In this document: piece by piece, positions 36,401-50,658 of the stretch | Layout: the number at the start of each line of letters is the position of its first letter | Position numbering within the stretch: position 1 is the first letter of the stretch | Assembly (NCBI GenBank): GCA_910591455.2 | Contig: OU342823.1 | Location: forward strand, 5,878,001 to 5,942,000 | DNA length: 64,000 nt | Direction of reading: 5' to 3' | From: Pholis gunnellus | Taxonomy: Eukaryota; Chordata; Actinopteri; Perciformes; Pholidae | Translations under genes and position numbers: made by a program | The notes under the pieces: model-generated | What the model was told of the DNA's origin: nothing | Databases searched by the model: none | The model's input: the letters and a program-made list of their open reading frames with translations, nothing else

Positions 36401-39400
36401 TGTACTTGTGTACTTTTATTGTGAAGCTCTCCTCAACACCGACACATGTACACATCTTTTATAATTGGAGTTTATTTTCTTTTATAATTCTTACAATATT
36501 CCTTATTGCACACCAGATTTATTTAAACATATTGAACATTAAAATAATTATATATTGACAAATATTATAGTCATCAGTTTATATTTAGCTTTTCTTTTGA
36601 TCCGTGTCAGTTAAACTCATCATTTCCTGCCGATGTTTCACATTAAAAGTCTACAAGTCGAGGGGAGGGATTATAGCGTTTCAGCTACTGGAAACGGCTC
36701 GTAATGTTAAACATGTTCCTGAGCAAGAAGTGTGGCGTGTCACTGACATTAAGAGAACAATGACACTCAATACTTCCTGTCTACCTTTCACATTAAAAGT
36801 ACACATGAAGGCCTATTTAATATTTGTCTTTTTTTGGGGGGTTTACGATATTTACTCCACAGGGAGGGAAAACAAAACACCAGCCAATGCTGGGTAACCT
36901 GGCAGTGACTTTTCTAGTACTCTACAAACCCTGGCGAGAATGTATTCCAAAAATCCAATTTGGCCAACACAGTAAGAGGAAATGGGTGACCAGAAAGAGA
37001 ACCGCGTCCCATCACGCTGCACTTACTGAACTCTGTGGAGATGACGGAGATGTTGTGCCAGGCGTTCTCTTCTCTGTCCAGCTCCCTGAGGATGAACACT
37101 GACCCGTTGCCTGCATGGACGTTGAACATTCTGTCCATGTCTGTGCGCCGATCAATAGAGTACCTGCTCAAAACACACACACACACACACACACACACAG
37201 ATTGGCATCTAAACTCGAGCACGCAGGCTGTGTGGAAGCGTGTGGTGTTCCCTGGGTGAGGGATACAGGGTACAGTCATGTTTACAGAGTTTCATAGGAG
37301 TGAAAATAGTCACATTTACTGTCTCGCTTCCATTGACATTTGTGTCATTAGCGGGGTTTCAGCGGGTGGGAGGTACTCCAAACCAGTCTGACTAAGCACG
37401 ATGGACTCGTCTGCACTCTGCCATTATTTCCTTTCTTTGCTATTCATACCACACAAGAAGAAGGCATTAAGAAAAAAAAAAAGATTAATTTTTTTGCATC
37501 AATCCAAGCAGCGGTTTGCCCTCAGAAGAAAGGCCAACTTTGTTGAAGGGAACAAAATTGGTTTTCACCTGCACAAATGAGCCAAACTACAGGCGGTAAT
37601 AAAGCGCTTCTAAACATTTCAGACTCGTGTTTGAAGGGTCACTCTACACAAATCACACAAAAACACACCGTATTTTCTCAATTACCCTTTGTGTTGCAGA
37701 TCCACAACTGCTGCCACACAGATACGTGGAGTATGAAGTTATTTTCTATTTAACCAGGATAATCCCGGTGAGGTTTTGAGTCCGATTTACGAGACGGCAG
37801 CGTGAAACGTTTCTCAAATGTAGCACATGAAAACACAAGTAACAGACTTAAAACAACACAGAGTTAAAGATAATGTAAAACCTGATCTGTAACCTGTAAA
37901 CCTGTAAAAACATGATCAAATTAAAGAGACAACAGATTTAAAGCAAACAGCAATTTGTCAGTCAGGGTCAGGACAAGAACATGCAGTGCTCAAATAATCC
38001 GTAATCCTTTTTTTTTGGGGGGGGGGGGGGTCATTTTGCATGTTTATATAATAATCTAGTGTAAAATGTCTTTGTAGCTCACACCAAGATGAAAACTTTC
38101 GCTTTCGCCAAAATCAGTACGGGCTCTAGACTTTGATCTCACACTGAATTCGAATGCATAAGTACCAATGTCTTGAACCCACATGGAACTATCTGCAGGA
38201 GTAGAAACGACAAGAGCTAAGTAAAAAGGGCATCCATGAACATATACGGTATACTGTCCTCCACGGGGCGACCAGCCTTGAATAGTCCTGTCCTGTGGTG
38301 GTGATGGATGCATGTAAGTGTTTGCAGTCACACAAACACACACGAGCCAACAGGTTATCCAGTCGTGTTGTTTTCCTCTGCTTCCCAGACTACAGTGATA
38401 CATCAGTGTGATTAATGGAGTAGCAGGCATCAGGAGGGCTGGCGTAAGAGGGAGGAGTCCCCCAGGGGGAGACTATGAACCCCGGCTGTTAATGCACCGC
38501 CGCACCGCTCCCCCCCCCCCCCCCCCCCTGCTGATTCTTCTATTTTAGTGTCTTTATCTAAACACTCCCTCCTCGTCTCCGCCTGCCTCTCCTCCACTCT
38601 CACCACCTCGACGGCCCGACAGTAACTCTAACCTCGTTAAATCTGCGTCGGCCGTCGGCTTTACTAATTGCTTTTCTAATATTCCCAATAATTCAGCTGG
38701 CTGGGCCCAACCCTTCCCCCTGATTAATGACGGAGAGATAACAGCGCGCCGCGTCCTGACCGGGCACCCAAAGTGCTGCTCTCAGCAGGCAGCCAGCCGG
38801 CTGGATGGGAGGCCAGGCGGAAGGACACGGAGGGTTACAGAAATGTTAGTGATCAGCGGGTTGGGACATAGATCCTCTTTCCTGCCTACAGAAGCTGCAC
38901 GGCCGGCGGGTATTTTCAAGAGATATTCTTCATCCCAAGAGTCAGTGTGAACCCAGCAAAAGGTCAAAAGATTTCCAGCTTGACCTTTGGCTATATCTGG
39001 ATGAAAGACTTTCAGATGGTACGGTGTAATATAACGGTTGTTGCAACATCCAAACGACTACATTGTGATGAAAAGCAAGTGCAAGAAACACTTTGAAACA
39101 GGTACATATTGTTGAACTCAATCACTCAACAAGACAATCCCCACTCAAGGTCTATCTATCGCATGATCTTCAGGATAGCTATGTAATGGACCTTGAGGTC
39201 AAGAACGAACTTTCAGCCCGTTTTTTAACACAAATCTTTTTCAAATGACCAAAACCACACTCAGCTTTGTGTCTGAACACGGTGCGTGGTAGGATAACCC
39301 AAAGCCCAAGGACAGAACACACTTTCAATGAATATTCAATCGCTACATTGTGCAATTTTCAAGCCAAACAAATCAAAACTTTACAATGTTTTTTTTCCAA

Positions 39401-42400
39401 AAGTCCGTCCTTGGTAAGCTGAAGACAGGAAACGGCATTTAGAATATTACAGCACTGAAATGCTTCATTCATAAGCGGGGCTACTCAAAGAGTTAGTAGC
39501 TTTTCAAAACTCTGGGTTATTTTTCCCACTTGTGCTTAATATTAAAAAAACAACATTCCTGTATTCAGGTTTATAACCTTGAATAGTGTTCATGTTTTAG
39601 GGGCTTAAACATCCGTTATATATGTTTCCATCATACCGGCTTGGGATGACACCAACTGACTAGTTAACATCTAATAAGAAATAGTATCATCAGCTGTAGA
39701 TCATATGCATCATAGATCCTTGCATACTGAGGAATATAAGTGTTTATATCCCTGCCTCTAACTGCTGCTGTCTGCGTGTGCTGTGGCAAGCTATTAAAGA
39801 TAACCGTCTCAGTGGCTTCCTCATGCCAGGCAGCCCCCAGGCTTCCTGGCCGCCGTCCTCCTCCTCCGCGTGGCTTTAAATGCCACGGGGTAGCTACCTC
39901 CTTGATGATGGGCGATAAAAGAGAATGATATCATATTTGACACCTGCAATAAAGTGGTGGAACTTCAACCTTGAGAGCCAACTCCCTTAGTGCATCATAA
40001 AAATGAAAAAGTCTTTGAGACGGAGTGGAAGGTGCTGCCTCATACCCCGCTGCCATTACTCCCATATAATAGAATACTTGCATAGTTTTGTACGTGCGTG
40101 AACGAAGTCTTGTCAGTGAACTTTGTCTCTCTCTACTAAGGGCACATTATGTATTTTAATGCTGTTTATGTTTATGGAGAAGCAACTATGTACAAACATC
40201 CACTTTGGTTATCACGAAATCACGTAAGAATCACTGTGTCACGTAAAAAATCCTTCTTGCCAGGCTTCAAGTAATGTTTGTGTCAGATAAGCAAATCCCC
40301 GTCCCATGAGGAGCTACTAGCAGCTACTAAAAGCTACTAGCATCTACTAGCAGCTACTAAAGGATACTAGCAGCTACTAGCATCTACTAAAAGCTACTAG
40401 CAGCTACTAAAAGCTACTAGCAGCTACTAAAGGATACTAGCAGCTACTAGCATCTACTAAAAGCTACTAGCTGCTACTAAAAGCTACTAGCATCTACTAA
40501 AGGATACTAGCATCTACTAGCAGCTACTAAAGGATACTAGCATCTACTAGCAGCTACTAAAGGATACTAGCATCTACTAGCAGCTACTAAAGGATACTAG
40601 CATCTACTAGCAGCTACTAAAGGATACTAGCAGCTACTAAAGGATACTAGCAGCTACTAAAAGCTACTAGCATCTACTAAAAGCTACTAAAAGCTACTAA
40701 AAGCTACTAGCAGCTACACAGAGAGGCGACCGTTTGTTCAAAACAACAATGGCGGCTCTCAAAGAGGTTAGCGTAGATCAGTTAAATCAGAACTGGAAGG
40801 TATTCCTTCATTGAAAGAAGAGCAAAGAACTGCACTGAGGGCTTTTCTCAATGGAAAAGGTGTTTCCACTCTTCTCCCGACTGGCTTCGCCAACAGTTTG
40901 ATTGACCAATGGTTCATCCAATCACCTGCCAAGGCCACTAGAATGCATTAAATGGCGTTCACTAGACTAAAAGAAGTCAGTATTGCCACTAATATAATAT
41001 CTGTGATTCGCTTAGTAGCTTCTCCCTAAGCTTCTGGCCACATCCCATGGCCCGCCCTTCTTATTGTGGGATAGGCCATGGTGTTTGAGTTGGATCAAAA
41101 CATGGCAATCCCTGATATGGTCCCTTAAGATGTGATGTGGTTCAGTACCTGACTAGGCTGTTTTTGTCATCCGGGTCGGACGCGCTGACGGAGCCGATGG
41201 CGGTGTTCCTGGCTGCGTCCTCTTTGACCTCCATGACGTAGCTGGCGTGCTCGAACACCGGCGGCTCGTCCACGTCCTCCACGATGATCTTGATGGTGGC
41301 CTCGTCCCTGAAGGGGCCCACGGAGAAGAAGCGGGGGTTGATGTGGGAATTCTCCACCTGAATGCGGAGACTGTACTGACGCTTCCTCTCAAAGTCCAGA
41401 GGCTGCAAAAAACAGAAAGTACTGTAAGTATAGTGAGTACAGTATGTATGGCTTTCCTGTTTTCTTTACATAATGGCCAAAACTACACCGTCATATGTCT
41501 GACGGCCCTTGAACACATCATGTGCGACGAATGCTTCTGTCAGAGAAGGTAACCAAAACGAAGCTTACAATTGTGATATTTCATCTCAATTTGATTCTGC
41601 ATGTCTCCTTTAAAATCCTGCATCAAATGAACCAGATCCTGTAAAAAAACATTACATTCTAAGCTCCTCGGCGCAACTAGGAAGCCATGATTGATTTGCC
41701 TGTGACCAACAGTCATGTGACAAAAATTCAGTGAAAGGCTGCTGAGCACAGAGCATTGAGGAGAGTACACGAGAGGCTGTCAGTAGAGGCTGTAAACATG
41801 TAAATAGTCCAATGTATGCGGCACATAGAGCCTCCATTTATTGGCGACAATTGTGGGCACTTTGTATATGGATTACATTGTTTTCCACTTTTTGTGAAAT
41901 CAATTATCAAAGAAAGTTCATATCATTTATGTCATGGTAACTGTGTTATACTGCACAAAAGACATTTTTGAATTCTCTCTGCTTCCTGCCACGATTGTGC
42001 GGTTTCCTTCGAGGTGCAGGACTTTAATATTGGTGTGAAAAACGAGGCCACAGAGAGTAAAATGTGACGGGAGCAAAATGAATGAATTTAGCAACTTTAA
42101 CGGGGTCATTAATATGTTCCCAGTTCTACGTGTGCTCTCCCAGGCTCCTATGTTCCGAAGGTCTTATGCTGCCCCGACCCATTGCTGTTCCAAACTCGTC
42201 ACATAAGGACACCTGATCAGGACCCTTTGGCGTCACTTGGGTTTCAGCAGCACATGAGGTTTAGGTAAAGATTGTGGATTGGGTACAAATAAGCGTGTTT
42301 CTGACAATCTGAGAATGAGAATGAGCTCCAGCTCTAACCTGAACCTGAAAAATACGTTTCACAGCTCGACTCGCTTAAGATGACATGCTATTGTAGTAAC

Positions 42401-45400
42401 TCGTCAAAGGGAAAACAGCATAGTGTTGAACCCTGGGAAAATAAGTCCCCGACAACATCAAACCTTTTGTATTGTTTACTTAATGTGTGCTGACAGAATA
42501 TCGAACTGGGGGAACGCAGTAACTGTGACGTTACATGTTTTTGTTTTCTTGAAATAAAAAGAAGTTTCTACAGTGACTTTTTGTTTGCCCCTTAATATTT
42601 ACTTTGAAAACACTCATTTGTATGCAGCAACACGTTCAGCTGTTGATTTTGTGTAAACTCATCTCCATTCAGAGCATCCTGCCGCATTTAATTTCAGGTC
42701 AGATTGGGATTTAATTCATTAAACTGGCAATCGTTTCCCGAGCATCGTCTAATGAGCGCGTGTGAAGCGGCTCAGAGTCGTTTTCAAGGACACTAACAAG
42801 ACCGTCGATGGATACACATGGGCTGCTGCATGGATCAGACCCGGGCTCTTTTGGACATGATAACTGCTGCCACATCCACAATAATGTGACTGATGTGGCA
42901 TTTTGGCAACAACACGGTTGGGTTACTGTACAAAAACGGCATGAAAGTATTTTTAGCGAGGGACTCTGGTTGGACAAAGCAGCGTATATATAAATGAGAT
43001 AAATGTTGTATGTTAGGTAATTGTTGTACTGTCTTTTATTGAGTCCTATTATTGCAGGTATCAAGCATTAAATGTAAGATCTTTCTTTTGCACTTTGTTT
43101 CTGCTTCTTTAGGCAGAAACAAAGACATGCCAACTTCTTGTTTGTGCTTTTCAACCTGATTTCCTGATCCCTGCCAAACTCTGTGAAACAATCAAAGTTG
43201 TGTCTTGATGTCTGACTGACAGCCGTTCATTCTTGTTGTTGTTTTGATTGAAGAGATCAGCGTTTTGGATTAGTGAAGAAGCAACGGAGAACATATCGAG
43301 TGGCGGTGGATGGTGAGACTTTGGTGTGCCGTTTCATTTGAATGCATGACGGAAAGTACAAAAAACACAAACATCTCCCACTGCCGTCATTTGTCAGGGA
43401 GTGTCAAGGTTGTGAGCATTTCTACATTGGAATCTATTAATAAGGGCAAAAGATTAAAAAGAACTGAAATGTAGAAAACAAAGTGTCATGACTGGTATTA
43501 CGTTGGAGGACACATCTGTTCAGCACCACTACACCTACACCTAACATATAGAGGATGAGGATAAGAAAGCATTCTGTAAAATCACTTAGAAACGTTTTTG
43601 CCAGTAAATATATGTATATTTATTAATATAATGTATATTTATTCGAGACTGCTTTCTGTTGGTGTACAGACTTTCATTTTACACATTTGTTTGCTCAAAA
43701 GGAAGCAGCTTTGTTATTTTTTCATGTGTGATCCCCTATAATCCCACATCTTCTGCACACTGCTGTTACACTTCTATGATGTACGGACTGCACACAATGA
43801 TTAGCAGCCTCATTCCTGCGCGGCTGCTAATGTTTTCAGTCGTTGTGCATTTCAGTGCAGGTTGGCGGTGTGTTTAGCTTTTATGTTTCTTTCATAAGCT
43901 TGTTTTTTTTTTTTTAAGTTGTAGCCACTGAAGGTATCCCCTTCATTGACAGGAATAATTAGGGAGCGGTGCATTCTAATGAATGTGCACCCAGCGCTGA
44001 GCAGGAGCAGCTGGATCAGAGTTAGGCTTCCTACTGTACACATGAAAGAACGCCGGGTCCGCCATCGTTGGGGAAACAGCCAATGAAAGCGTGAAAAATC
44101 CAGATGGAACGAGTCGTTTTCTCTGGAACCATGAATAACAACACGAGTCGGTAATTTTTCACCGTCCCGCGTTAAGGCAGGCGGGGTGTGGCACCGCACG
44201 TCAATGGGAGGAATACGTTGCTTCGAAGGACCGGTTAAAAGCGGAGATGGCACACACTCCCACTTGACAAACCCATTTAATTAGTAGGCTCAGAATTAGG
44301 GCATGCTCGGTCCTCACACACATCACTCTGCCTGCACACCACATCCCCTACAGCACTGCCGCGGCTTCAAAAGGCAATTATGCCATCTTGCACTTAATGA
44401 TGGCATGATGGAGGCGATCAATCGGAGGGCTGCAGAGAGCGTGCTTGACAAGGTAACTGCCAGGTTCTGTTGAACACATCAGAAACACACCGCAGCCCAC
44501 CGCTGAATGCTGCGATCCATACCGAGCGTCAGTGTTTCTGCTTTGGTCTCAGCCGAGAGGAAAAATGAACCTCACTCAAAAACACATGTAATGGGAGTGG
44601 AGGCAAGTGTAAGTTGGAATCTAATAAGTCCGCTGTCCATCTGCTGGCTGTCAGAGCGTATGGAAATCATAAAGTTCCTATCACTTTGCTTCGTTACGGA
44701 GTGCGGTTCATTGTGTCGTTTCCCCTTCGTTGGCCAGATGAGAAGTGTGAAGCGCACGAGCTACAGGCAGGTCTGGCTCGGTGGGATGAAGACGAGGGTT
44801 AAAATAACAACACTACAAACAAAAGGGAAACAATGTGCATGCTATTTCCTTCATTTAGTTGTATCATTCTAGCTATTATAATAATATTACAATGACATGG
44901 TAGTATTGCTTCAACTCTTTTTTTAAATGGTAAATGTTAAATTAAAGCACACTGTCCTTTCAAGATGTTTATGAAATCAAACCCGTGATACTATTTACAG
45001 TCGTACAGTCTCACTGATAGTGGCGGAGTCCACCAGTATTAAAAATTGCCTTCATACACTTGAAGGGATTTACTGGTGTCTTGCTGCTCTGCACAAAGGT
45101 TTTCAACTGGCAAAACATATTATTGTGAGGCCGTCTCCACAAACGTATTTGTCACCGCGTTTAGCACATGCTGTGATCGTTTATCGAAAATATGTCGACA
45201 GAACAAGACATGGTCATTTTGGGATTTACAGCGAATCCGTTTTTTTAAAAATTGCAGAAACAGGAGGAGCATCCGTGGTGAGCTGTTAGATGAAACGCTG
45301 CAGGCGACAGGCTGCAAACCTCCAACTCTACAGCAGTGCAACCGACTCTGCGACGTCCTGCTGTCGTGTGGAAAACGTCTCGCGCCGCGTGTGCAGCGTG

Positions 45401-47451
45401 AAATCAGACCGCGGTTGCCCGCGGCCTGATGGGAGAAGGTCGATTATTGACTGACTTCTTTTTTGGAGCGGTACACTGACTGCTCTTCCGTTGTATTTCA
45501 GACAAAGTAGCTGTTCAAGGAGTGTTTGCTGTTGTATTACACCGTACTTGTTACCACCAGTAACCACCGGTGTCGCAGAATCAACCACGACGAAAACTTT
45601 TAAGGTTCTCTATAAGATATCCAGAGCATTAATATTAATATAGCAGCAAACAGCTCTCCCTCTGTGTGTGTGTTCTGTAATCTAAACTTCTCCTCGCAGG
45701 CTAGCTCACACCGTGCTCACATGGCGGTTACTGCTGATAACGCCGTCCCAACCCACGGCGTTGACGCGGAAGCTAAGCGCCCACCCTCCTGTTCCCACTC
45801 AGGTAAACACTGATAGCTCTGTCAGCACTGTTTCTGTTTGCTGCATTGTTAGCGCCGTAGCTGCTAGCCGCCGGCTCAGCCATTGCCATGTTGAGAGCTG
45901 CGTGGAGGCAATCCCTCAATTGAGGGATTGCCTCCACAATGGCTCCGCAATGGCTGAGCCGGCGGCTAGCAGCTACGGCGCTAACAATGCAGCAAACAGA
46001 AACAGTGCTTTTAATGATTATAGAGAACTTGTAATGATTATAACTTCAATGTCTCGTCTTTGTTTGTTAAAAAATGTAGAATTCAGAGTCCCAAATAAAC
46101 TCGACCAATCAGAGCCTGATGGATGAAACTCAGGGCCAAAAGGTGATAGCAATATCAAAGCTTTTTATCCATTCAGAGCTTCTCTCATCTGGATTTTAGC
46201 AGCAGTAAGATGACACTGTTTAGTCATTTTAGTGAGTAAATCAAATGAGATTTTGAAAAGAGAGGAGGACATGTCCCCCCGGTTCCCCAGTGGACGCTAC
46301 ACCCCTCACTCTAAAAACCCTCACAGGCCACAAACAGAGAGTCGCTGACCTTCCTCAGCAGGATGACGCCCTCCTGCGTGCTCCTATTGGTGGTGACATC
46401 AAACATGCCGAGGCCGTCGCTCCCAATGATCCTGTAGTCCATCTCGGCGTTCTCGCCGATGTCGGCGTCCATGGCGCGGATCGCTCCCACGGCAGACCCA
46501 AGCTCGATGGACTCGGGCACTCTGAACTCGTAGAGGGCTGGAGAGAAAGAATATTGTCTTCGTGATTTTGCCGTTTGCATGAAAAGATGAACAAGGAAAA
46601 GAAAAAGTTTGAGAAGGAAATGCTTTGGAGTGTAAGTGAGTCAGAGATGGAGCATGAGAGACGGGCCCTTACGAGTCAGGTCACGCCCCTGTTTTCCACA
46701 CAAAGATGCAATTTTATCACAATTAAAAGTATAATCGAGAAGCATTAAAGGCCTAAAATAAAGCCGAGATTAATTCACAGAGACAAAGAGAATACACCGC
46801 CACCCCTGACATCGGTCGTGCATCATAACCTGCGTATATTTTATGACCCTGTTAGTAGATAAAAAAAAATTAAAAAAAAGAGTATAAGCGGGTGAGTCAG
46901 AGAGCAAGAATACAAGGGAGCAAGTCAGGGAGAGGGTGAGTCAGAGCCAATCAGAAAGCAGCACCAGGCGAGCCAGCCGGGGAGTGGGGGTGTGTGTGTG
47001 AAAAGGAGAAACCGTGTCGGAGATTTAGTGCCTCAACATTTGTAGATCAGCTGTGGAGCAGACATTTCATATGCGCTGAAACATATTTCATTTCCAAAAC
47101 AGACATTTGGCCTTTCACGTTAACTTGCTACAAGCGTTATTGACTCACTACTCAGGAGTTTAGGATGTAACATAAATTCTGGGCCAATTTTGCTCAACGT
47201 AAATTAATTGCTTCTTCTTTTTCTTCTTCTTCGTCTTTTTTATTTTTTTTATTTTGTAAGATGATTTCCTGGTTCTGAGGCGGGTAAATTGATCGCTGCC
47301 TGTCGGCAGCTGCATCTCGTCTGCTTAAATAAATAGCTGGACCGCGGGCGCGATATACACACAGCCTGCAGAGACAAACAGCACTGACACACTAATAAAA
47401 CATGCTGACAGTGTTTTGGCAACGCCTGAGTCGGCAGGTCTCAGTGACGCT

Positions 47452-47500
<49 letters not shown>

Positions 47501-47707
47501 AAAGCGACGCACTACGAGAAGGTTTCCCTGGGCTAACAGGTATTTAGCAATAGGTTGAAAAGAAGAGGCATCACTCCGGCAGACAACAATGATATCGCTT
47601 CCTGACACTCTACCTCCTCTGGGTGTCCCATTACAATATCTCTTCCTCTTTCTCCTTCTTTCAAGCTTCCCCTCTGTCTGCCCCCCCCCCCCCCCCCCCC
47701 CCCCCCG

Positions 47708-47761
<54 letters not shown>

Positions 47762-50608
47762 CCTCCATCACAGGCTGTCTTTCTGTCGCCTGCATCACTC
47801 TTCTTTCTTCCTCTATCTTCCCCTCCTGTCACCCTCCTCCATCCCCGTCTCCCCTACTGTTCATTCATTGGTGGAGGGGCTGAGATGACAGTGTCTGCCT
47901 GCCCCCCCCCCCCAAGCTAGGGGGAGGAGGGAGTGATAAATGGGGGGACGGCGGGGAGTTCTGCGGTCGCCTCGCGTCGCTCACTGTACAGTCGCCGCTT
48001 GCCGTACACCGAGGGGGGAAACGCGACGACACCAGTAATCTGTCAATCTGATCCGGCTGCCGTTTGCCAGATGTGCGACAGAGGAAGTGAGATGGGTGGG
48101 AGGAGGAGGGGGATGGGGATGGGGGGGGGGGGAGAAGTAAGGGAGACAATGTGTTAGACTGAAAGTGAGTATAGAAGGGGAGGATTGATGAGTGAGAGGG
48201 AAACAAAAAGAAAGGAAAAAAAGAAATGCACCAAGAACAGTTCGAGCACTAAATTGAGAAGATCGGTTTTATGGAGTAAAAGGCAGCAGAAGAAAGACTT
48301 AATAGTGTGGGATAGACAAAGAGAGAGGGAGAGGAGGGCAGATAAAAAACAGTGAATGTACTCTCTTCATTTAATAGGGATTACGGGGCTGATCTGATGC
48401 ACTTTGCAGGACCCTTCGCTCTGTCATATGGCTCTATATTTAATTATTCTCTGCCTTTAAGAGGCCCGCCTTAGTCGCACAAAACCCAGAGCTCCCTGCA
48501 ATAATCCAAATTCATTTTGAAACTGACACCAGATGGGGGCTGCCTGCCTGGCACCGGCTCACACCGACAAGTGGTTTTCATGGGCTGAGTATCGGTCACT
48601 CAGTATGTGCGTGGGGGGGGGGGGGGGGGTCTAGAAGGCTGTACTCACTCTTGGTGAAGCGCGGCGGGTTGTCGTTCACGTCGGAGAGGGTGATGCTGAC
48701 GGTCGTGGTGCCGGAGAGCCCGCCCATCTGTCCGGCCATGTCTTTAGCCTGGATCACAACCTGGTAGTTTTCCTTGACTTCTCGGTCCATGCCGGGCAGG
48801 GCTGTCTTGATCAGGCCTGAAGAGAAATGCACCGATTTATGGTGGGAGTTTATTTACAACAAAAGAAGAAAGCCCATCTGGTTATTTCATCGCCTAGTCA
48901 AGTGTATTCATACAGCCAAAAATCAGAAGGGCTTTTACTCAGAGGGTTTTACAATCTTCTTCTTTATTTCAGTATGTACAAAGGCATTTTTTTCAAGGAT
49001 GAAGTCGGTTGAGATAAAATTTTATCAGCAAATATTTTAGTGTTTAATAGATTTTTTGAGTCATCTTTTAAGCCCAAAAGCCGTAAATCCGCTTGTTTCA
49101 GCTCTCAAGATGTGAGAACTTGCTGCTTTTCTTCGCCCTATTCCACAGTCAACTGAATATCTTTGTCTTGTGAACTGAAGCTCAGACGAAACCTCTGGCT
49201 CTGGGAAACTTTATTGGGCATTTTCCTTATTTTACAGACAAAATGATTGATGGACCAATGAAAAAGACGATCGGCAGACTAATCGATGATAAAAACGATA
49301 ATTAGCTGCAGTCCTAAAACATGTTATCACTGTTTAATTGCCAATGTTTAATTTGACCTTGATGAAACACTCGGGTTTATTTGCTTAGACGGACTCTGAG
49401 CGGCTCATTTGCCTTTTTCACTCTTCACTTTGTAAAGCTGAAAGCGTTTTCTGAGGTGTGCTCAACACAAGAGGACCTTGTGACCTCGTTGATCCCTCAA
49501 CATCGTCATTTTGCTGCAGCAGAAATAAGGTTTGGGTGTGCAGGAACATAAGATCAGTTTAAACTACTATAAAAATGTTGTACAGTGCAGAAACAAACTA
49601 ATATGAATACAATAAGTGCAACAAACGAATACAATAAGTGCTAAGTGCTAAGTTTTATGGTAAAGTAAATAAAACTGGCGATCTTAAAATATGCAGTTTA
49701 TCAGTTATTTTACAAAGTAGAGCTAGTGTTGAAAGTCATTCCCTCTAACGTACACTATATTAGGCATAGCAGCTCTAAATGACATTAAACTACATTAGAT
49801 GTGATTAATCTTTATTGACACTCAGAGTAACGGCAACAAAACACAGTTCATAATCCGACCACAAGGTGCAAACAGCAGCAGTGTGCGTACAGATAAACTG
49901 TAAACAGAATGTTCAATAAGAGCAACTCACCAAAATACAGTATGTACAGTTACTGTAACATGTGCAGTATGAACAATCAACAATACACAGTGTAGCAGGG
50001 AAATAATTAATCAATAAGTGATTGAATAACAAGCAACTATTGTTTGACAAAATTAGACATTTGAAGACGTCTCCTTGGACTCTCGGATGGACACGGATGG
50101 ATTTGATACCTTATGAAACTACCCGACAAATGAAGCCATTGTTACCAACCATGACACTGAAATCATTGAAATGTGACCTCGAGGATAATCAGACTGGAGA
50201 AATTTTACTGCCACAAACTAGAGAGCGAGGGGCATTCAGGGGCTGTATAATAAACCCCTTTATAAAGATAAAGGGGTTTCTGAGCAGCTTCCAGAACAGA
50301 AGCGCTCGCTGGCTATTGACAAAAACATAACAAATCTCAAAAGTGTTTGACACCAAATCACAGCATGACTCTTTCTTTGGTGATCCTCGGGGCCTTTGTG
50401 TCTTCATCTGGTGTTTTGGAGAGATCTTTTGACCATTGTGGTAAAACAATGTTACATTTAGCACCAAAGCTGTGTAACAAATGGCATCAACCACACAATT
50501 GCTGCAAGATCCCATATAAAATAAGGCATGGGAGCAGCCATCATACTTCTTCCATAATGTTATTAGACCTTCAACACTTTCACAATTTTCTGATTTATGA
50601 CTAGAAGC

Positions 50609-50658
<50 letters not shown>

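Larger units (their letters stand above)
37164..41148 (-). other. CDH6 intron
   Basis: Contains the CA repeat beside the acceptor, a G run (about 38,019-38,030), a C run (about 38,512-38,528), an unexplained minus-strand open frame (38,056-38,430), the minisatellite at 40,311-40,717 and a RecQ-like fragment (40,751-40,950). Confidence 0.75.
41403..46349 (-). other. CDH6 intron, 4.9 kb
   Basis: Holds a perfect inverted repeat (45,824-46,009) and a small perfect hairpin (45,739-45,762). The rest (for example 42,100-44,900) shows no gene or family that I recognise. Confidence 0.7.
46538..48648 (-). other. CDH6 intron
   Basis: Contains CA repeats (47,453-47,499 and 47,710-47,759), a 25-C run (about 47,682-47,706) and G runs (about 48,121-48,131 and 48,613-48,629). 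The open frames over these are low complexity. Confidence 0.75.

Noticed and set aside
41149..41402. DVDEPP in place of DVNDNPP at the EC3-EC4 linker as a possible lost calcium site
   Set aside because: This form is normal in type II cadherins, including human CDH6.
47441..47888. Frames on both strands with Cys-Val, His-Thr or Pro runs
   Set aside because: These are translations of CA/GT and C homopolymer repeats.
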